Positions 5,909 through 9,800 of a DNA stretch of 9,800 nucleotides are shown here, piece after piece. The notes beneath the pieces are model-generated. The model ran no database searches. It was not told the origin of the DNA and was given only the letters and a program-made list of their open reading frames with translations. The stretch covers positions 1-9,800 of the forward strand of contig JAISPY010000046.1 of NCBI GenBank assembly GCA_031274565.1, given 5' to 3'. The position numbers and the translations under genes were made by a program. This DNA comes from Treponema sp. (lineage in GTDB: Bacteria > Spirochaetota > Spirochaetia > Treponematales > Breznakiellaceae). The number at the start of each line of letters is the position of its first letter. The stretch's first letter is position 1.

Positions 5909-7776
5909 GACGCCGCTTCCTTCTGAATGGCGTTACCGGTACAGAGGTACCGGCACAAACCGCAGCCGGTACACAGGACCGGATCGATAACCGCTTTGAC
6001 TTGAGAAGCGGATTCCGTGGCAACCGAAACCCGGGAAATCGCCGGACACCCGAGTTTCTTGATACAGCCCATACAGCCGGTACACTGCTCAGGGATGATC
6101 CCATAGGGGCTTGCGCCCTTATGGACCATGATACAGGGACCTTCAAAGAGGATCACCCGGACCCCCGGAGTATCCAAGACCTGGGTAACCGCTGCTGTTG
6201 CGGTGGTAAGGTCAAAGGGATTGGCCCGGACCAGGGCAGTAACCTCAAGCGCGGAGACCAGCGCGGGGATGCTGATTTTTTTCGTTGCCTTACCGGTGGC
6301 GGTTCTCCCCAAGCCTGGATGCGCTTGGTTACCGGTCATGGCAGTGGTACCGTTGTCCAGGATCGCCACTACGAGATTGGCCTGGTTATACACCGCGTTG
6401 ATGAGTCCGGGTAATCCGGTATGAAAGAAGGTGGAGTCTCCGATAAAGGCAATTGTGAGGGTTTCAGGCTCCACCCGGTTAATCCCTTGCGCCATGGTTA
6501 TTCCCGCGCCCATACAGAGGCAGGTATCTACCATGTCCAAGGGCAGGGCATTCCCCAAGGTATAGCAGCCTATATCCCCGGAAAACACCGCTTTTCCGCC
6601 CCGGACCCGGACCGCTTCTTTTACCGCCAAGAAGGAACCCCGGTGGGGACAGCCTGCGCATAAGACCGGGGGACGGGGAGGCAGCGCTGGAATATCCGGG
6701 GGATACTCCGGCGCGGGGCTCCTTTCCTCTTCCCCGCCAGGTTCCCTCAGGAAGGCCCGGAGCCGCTCGGTAATCTGGGAAACCGTGTATTCCCCGGCAT
6801 GAGGCATATCGCCGGAACCTTTGCCTCGAATCCGTACCGGCAGATGATAGCGGCCGCATAGGGCGATAAGCTCCTGTTCAATCACCGGGTCCAGTTCTTC
6901 CAGCACGAGAACTTCCCGCAGCCCCTGCAGAAAGGTACGCCCCAGGGATTCTGGAAAAGGCACGGTCCCCACCTTGAGGAGCTTGTACTCCCCGCTTAGG
7001 TCCTCAAGGGCTTCCTGGGCATAGGCAAAACTCACCCCTCCGGCGGCAATGCCTTTTATCGTGGAAGGGGCGGTTGCGGTGAGCCGATTTCCCGGGTAGG
7101 CGGAAAAATCTTCCGCCAGTTTTACGAGATCCGCTTCGATGGTAATATGGTTTCGATAGGCAAGGCTGGGGAAAATGACCCATCTGCCCCCGGCCTTAGC
7201 AAAACCCGCAGGGCTTGTGCGGGGCAGATCCGGTAACAGGGTAACAGAGGCGTAACTGTGGCAAATCCTCGTGGTTGGTCTTAGGATGACCGGGCGTCCG
7301 TAGGTTTCGGAATAGGCAAAGGCATCGGCAATCATGGTATAGGCTTCTTCAGGAGACGCGGGATCAAAGACCGCAAGCTTAGCATACTTGCCAAAATGAC
7401 GGGTATCCTGTTCGGTCTGGGAAGAAACCGGTCCTGGATCATCCGCCACCACTACCACGAGCCCCCCCAGGACGCCGATATAGTTGAGACTCATCAGGGG
7501 GTCTGAGGCCACATTGAGACCCACCTGCTTCATGGTTACCAAGGCCCGGGCTCCGGAACAGGCAGCCCCCGCGGCAAGCTCCAAGGCGGCCTTTTCATTC
7601 ACCGACCATTCCACGTATGGGGCAGGGGGACGGTCCCCCGGTTTTTGGATTTCCCGCACCAGGGTTTCGAGAATTTCCGTGGAGGGGGTTCCCGGATACC
7701 CGGTTACCACCGAGACCCCTGCCCGCAGGGCCCCCAAAGCGATAGCTTCGTTGCCCATTAACAATACGCTACTCAT
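5905..7776 (-). CDS. iorA: Indolepyruvate:ferredoxin oxidoreductase alpha subunit
   Basis: Catalytic subunit of the TPP- and iron-sulfur-dependent oxidoreductase that works with IorB on aryl-pyruvates derived from aromatic amino acids; anaerobes can also run it in reverse to make aryl-pyruvates. Domains in order: N-terminal pyrimidine-binding domain beginning LLMGNEAIALGAL and GYPGTPSTEI (26-35), a transketolase-C-like middle part, CAGCPHRG (373-380), TPP-binding core GDIGCYTLG (400-408) with GDSTFFH (446-452) and LDNGTTAMTG (473-482), and a C-terminal 2[4Fe-4S] ferredoxin domain (C565, C568, C571, C577; C602, C605, C608, C612). In the second cluster motif the usual proline after the last cysteine is threonine (CTGNAI). 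At 623 aa it is close to the family length. An in-frame TAG 12 bases upstream rules out a longer start. No ribosome-binding site precedes the ATG, so it may be leaderless. It overlaps iorB by four bases. Confidence 0.96.
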   Translation of the reverse strand: MSSVLLMGNEAIALGALRAGVSVVTGYPGTPSTEILETLVREIQKPGDRPPAPYVEWSVNEKAALELAAGAACSGARALVTMKQVGLNVASDPLMSLNYIGVLGGLVVVVADDPGPVSSQTEQDTRHFGKYAKLAVFDPASPEEAYTMIADAFAYSETYGRPVILRPTTRICHSYASVTLLPDLPRTSPAGFAKAGGRWVIFPSLAYRNHITIEADLVKLAEDFSAYPGNRLTATAPSTIKGIAAGGVSFAYAQEALEDLSGEYKLLKVGTVPFPESLGRTFLQGLREVLVLEELDPVIEQELIALCGRYHLPVRIRGKGSGDMPHAGEYTVSQITERLRAFLREPGGEEERSPAPEYPPDIPALPPRPPVLCAGCPHRGSFLAVKEAVRVRGGKAVFSGDIGCYTLGNALPLDMVDTCLCMGAGITMAQGINRVEPETLTIAFIGDSTFFHTGLPGLINAVYNQANLVVAILDNGTTAMTGNQAHPGLGRTATGKATKKISIPALVSALEVTALVRANPFDLTTATAAVTQVLDTPGVRVILFEGPCIMVHKGASPYGIIPEQCTGCMGCIKKLGCPAISRVSVATESASQVKAVIDPVLCTGCGLCRYLCTGNAIQKEAAS

Positions 7777-7782
7777 GGGTTT

Positions 7783-7812
7783 ATTCTATACCGAGAAAGG
7801 ATATCCCATCAA
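7783..7812 (-). promoter_or_regulatory. Candidate promoter of iorAB giving a leaderless transcript
   Basis: On the minus strand TTGATG (7812-7807) is followed, after 16 bases, by TATAGA (7790-7785), or after 18 bases by TAGAAT (7788-7783). Either -10 would place the transcription start within a few bases of the iorA ATG at 7776. This agrees with the lack of any Shine-Dalgarno sequence there. An A+T-rich stretch and an 8-base A tract (minus-strand reading of 7844-7851) lie upstream. Start-site mapping would be needed to confirm it. Confidence 0.4.
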
Positions 7813-7890
7813 GTTGGCAGGCCGAGGGCATTAAAATTACCCATTTTTTTTAGGGGTGCGCGCATAATCCGCAAAAGCGGGCGCGGGAGA

Positions 7891-7920
7891 TGAAAAACCT
7901 CCCCGAAGGGAGGTTTTTCA
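7891..7920 (-). terminator. Intrinsic terminator, bidirectional in form
   Basis: A perfect 13-bp stem, TGAAAAACCTCCC (7891-7903) with its complement (7908-7920), has a 4-base loop. On the minus strand the loop is TTCG closed by a C-G pair, the very stable cUUCGg tetraloop, and the 3' arm ends in TTTTT. It lies 30 bases past the stop of the large minus-strand ORF and upstream of iorA, so it should end that transcript and insulate iorAB. The A5/T5 flanks make it a possible terminator in both directions. Confidence 0.88.
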
Positions 7921-7932
7921 AAAGGCTGTTCC

Positions 7933-7950
7933 GGGGGATTTTACGCCCCC
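7933..7950 (-). repeat. Small G+C hairpin at the stop codon of the large ORF
   Basis: GGGGG (7933-7937) pairs with CCCCC (7946-7950) around an 8-base A+T-rich loop. It begins within the TAG stop codon and precedes the main terminator by 12 bases. It may simply add 3'-end structure to the transcript. No U tract follows directly. Confidence 0.35.
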
Positions 7951-9800
7951 TATTCCCTGCCGCGGAACCGCGACGGGATGACGGCCAAAAGCTCGTGCCG
8001 CACACCGCCGGCAAGGCGGACACCCGCGGGCTTGGCCGGGGCGGTAGAAGCGACTGGAATCGCGTTGAACGCGGCAGCCTCCCACTTAGGTGCGGAAGCA
8101 TAGTTCATAAAGGCAGGCGCAGCGCCGTTGTTGGCATTTGCGGCGTTTATCCACGAGGCCTCGTCAAGCGGCGGAACCGCCTCGGCACCGGATGTATCCA
8201 AGCCGCGGTATGCCGCGTCTATGGACGAATCCGTCGTCGGCGTAATCTTTGGCGTGGCACCATCAAGGAACGCGCGATGGTATGGTTTAAGGACGCCTGC
8301 CGCATCCGGGACAAGATTTGCTTTATCATATTTATTAGAATGAATTATTACTTTACTATATGCGTCAGGATGTCCGACGACACCCGTTACAATCTTTTCA
8401 TCTCCTGAATTGCGCGCATAAACAACAGCAAATGCGTTTATGAATGTTTCACGTGAAACATTATTCCACAAGTTCAAATAACCACCCAAAGGATTACTAC
8501 CTGGACCTATCACCTCAGGAATTGTTCCTTTTATATCAGTCACTCCACGTAAATTCCCTCTTATAGCAATATCATAATTTCCTATTAATCCTACATTAAT
8601 CGTGGGAACCAAGTCTAAAATTTCGCGGTTATTTGCATCTATATTATCCCACTGGTCGGCATCCCCAATTATGTTCGTGTTCTTGAACTCGGGGACTAGG
8701 AGGGTGGATTTGAGGTAGTTGGCCATGGGAACGGTGATGTGGCCCACAAAATCCGCGCGAGGCTCGCCGGTGTTGGCGACATGGAAGGCCGGCGTGCCGG
8801 TCGTTTCCCTGGCCCCTTTACGGCTTAGGCTGTCTGCGGTTTGGCCGCCGATATTGCGGGAGCTTATGCCGGCAGGCAAGGCGGCCGATCCATCGAAGGC
8901 AAGGCCTATTTTAACGCCGCGGGTATTCGGGAGGCGATCTTTCAAATCCGAAGCACCCGCCGGGAACGAGCCGTCGGCTTTAGGATTATAGTAGGCGAGG
9001 ATGAAGTCGTACATCCCGTTGTTGGCGATGTTGACGTTGGCACCGGCGTTTTGCACCATGACATTGCCATGATTAAGCAGCACGCCGTCGGTCGGGTGCA
9101 AACCGGCCTCTTTTAAAGCAGTTTCATAAGCGGCCCAGTTAGAAACAGTAGGGTAATAAAGATGAGTATTAATTTCTTCAGCCTCCTGACCTACCAAAAT
9201 AGATATATTTCCCCAATCACCGGAAATGGGAGCAATACTTCCATTTGTACCCTTTATCAATCCAAATCCATGGAATGGCGCTGGCTCGTTATCACTATTT
9301 TCTTGCCATACAGGACGGGAAATTCTCAATGCCCTATTATATATGAGTACATATTTATTATTTGAAGCATTCCTGGAAACCTTTATATCATTCAGTAGCA
9401 TAGTATCGGAATCCGTAGGATAACTGGAATATAAATTTCTTTCTACAAGGCCATGCATCCACCACTCCTTACCATCAAACACCGGCGTAATCTTGTCGGC
9501 GGGGGCGTTCACGGACACGCTTGCAGCGTTGGCGTTTTTGATAGCCTCCCGCAGATAATGCACATAGGCAAGGGAAACCGCCGCCGGATTCGCCGCGTCT
9601 ATATGCACCGTTACGGTTTTGCCGGACAGTGCTTGCGCCGCGTTTGAATCCAGGGAAAACGCATTGATCTCCCCAGGGTCAGCGTAGTTATCCATAGCAA
9701 TCGTCGCGGTACTGCCTCCGGCTGGAACGGTAAGCGTCGCGGCGGGGCCGCCCGCGCCAAGATTCGGTATACGGATAACCGTATCGACAAGCGGCGACTC
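7950..9800 (-). CDS. Large unrecognised protein, 5' end outside window
   Basis: The frame is open to the window edge: the 35 codons upstream of the Met at 9695 contain no stop and encode similar Gly/Ala/Thr/Val-rich sequence (PNLGAGGPAATLTVPAGG), so the true start lies beyond 9800. The visible 616 residues match no family I recognise. They are rich in Asn, Ala, Gly and Ser, have almost no cysteine, and include beta-type stretches such as KTVTVHIDAANPAAVSLAYV; this suits an exported or surface protein, but the N-terminus that would show a signal peptide is missing. No transmembrane helix is evident. Base composition is strongly patchy: A+T-rich blocks (about 8320-8650 and 9120-9460) alternate with G+C-rich ones. 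A perfect parS-type palindrome lies inside, encoding VSRET. The last residues (VIPSRFRGRE) are encoded by a small palindrome. It is followed by a strong terminator. Coding status is well supported by length; function is unknown. Confidence 0.75.
   Translation of the reverse strand, partial: ESPLVDTVIRIPNLGAGGPAATLTVPAGGSTATIAMDNYADPGEINAFSLDSNAAQALSGKTVTVHIDAANPAAVSLAYVHYLREAIKNANAASVSVNAPADKITPVFDGKEWWMHGLVERNLYSSYPTDSDTMLLNDIKVSRNASNNKYVLIYNRALRISRPVWQENSDNEPAPFHGFGLIKGTNGSIAPISGDWGNISILVGQEAEEINTHLYYPTVSNWAAYETALKEAGLHPTDGVLLNHGNVMVQNAGANVNIANNGMYDFILAYYNPKADGSFPAGASDLKDRLPNTRGVKIGLAFDGSAALPAGISSRNIGGQTADSLSRKGARETTGTPAFHVANTGEPRADFVGHITVPMANYLKSTLLVPEFKNTNIIGDADQWDNIDANNREILDLVPTINVGLIGNYDIAIRGNLRGVTDIKGTIPEVIGPGSNPLGGYLNLWNNVSRETFINAFAVVYARNSGDEKIVTGVVGHPDAYSKVIIHSNKYDKANLVPDAAGVLKPYHRAFLDGATPKITPTTDSSIDAAYRGLDTSGAEAVPPLDEASWINAANANNGAAPAFMNYASAPKWEAAAFNAIPVASTAPAKPAGVRLAGGVRHELLAVIPSRFRGRE
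8443..8462. promoter_or_regulatory. parS: Consensus parS site (ParB/Spo0J binding)
   Basis: TGTTTCACGTGAAACA (8445-8460) is identical to the 16-bp parS consensus bound by chromosomal ParB proteins and used for origin segregation. The symmetry extends two more bases each side, so 8443-8462 is a 20-bp perfect palindrome. By simple chance one exact 16-mer is expected about once in 4^16 positions, so an accident in a 9.8-kb window is very unlikely. It lies in an A+T-rich block of the large minus-strand ORF, where it encodes VSRET. ParB binding is inferred from the sequence; no parA or parB gene is in the window. Confidence 0.85.

Noticed and set aside
7890..8408. A 172-codon plus-strand open frame opposite the end of the large ORF
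   Set aside because: Its start lies in the terminator stem, its protein is arginine-rich as expected for an antisense shadow, and the opposite frame is much longer and continuous.
1..9800. CRISPR array, tRNA or rRNA genes, complete insertion sequence, prophage genes
   Set aside because: No regularly spaced direct repeats, cloverleaf-like sequence, rRNA motifs, transposase or phage protein was found in any frame. The inverted repeats present are short and non-coding.

Overview
The window is a stretch of bacterial chromosome, roughly 55% G+C by eye. It carries three housekeeping genes on the plus strand (nrdR, a family-4 uracil-DNA glycosylase and priA), flanked by minus-strand genes. The protein style, the iorAB pair, the large unrecognised mosaic protein and the palindrome-rich intergenic DNA fit a host-associated spirochaete, perhaps a gut Treponema. 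That assignment is an inference from general familiarity and is held at only moderate confidence.

Layout. Positions 1-202 hold no gene but four successive inverted repeats. A GT4-type glycosyltransferase runs leftward (203-1339). The 370-base divergent gap (1343-1712) contains a promoter candidate for each flanking gene and two degenerate inverted repeats that look like decayed non-coding mobile elements. Rightward from 1713 lie nrdR, a uracil-DNA glycosylase and priA, probably one operon; the last two overlap by one base (TAATG). priA ends directly against the stop codon of iorB, with no base between. iorA and iorB (7776-4979, leftward, ATGA overlap) encode indolepyruvate:ferredoxin oxidoreductase. 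A strong hairpin terminator (7891-7920) separates them from a large leftward ORF (7950 to beyond 9800), open at the window edge and with no family I recognise.

How the genes work together. NrdR senses nucleotides and represses ribonucleotide reductase genes, the glycosylase removes uracil from DNA, and PriA restarts stalled replication, so the plus-strand block is a dNTP and genome-maintenance group. IorAB links aromatic amino-acid metabolism to ferredoxin in an anaerobe.

Main points for a second look: (1) a perfect 16-bp consensus ParB-binding site, parS, at 8445-8460 inside the large ORF, within a 20-bp palindrome; (2) IorB carries an extra C-terminal domain of about 110 residues that resembles DUF4180, with a possible internal start; (3) the large ORF alternates between G+C-rich and A+T-rich blocks, as if assembled by recombination; (4) two copies of a 25-26 base palindrome, with a compensatory base-pair change, each lie just downstream of a gene in the same orientation relative to that gene.
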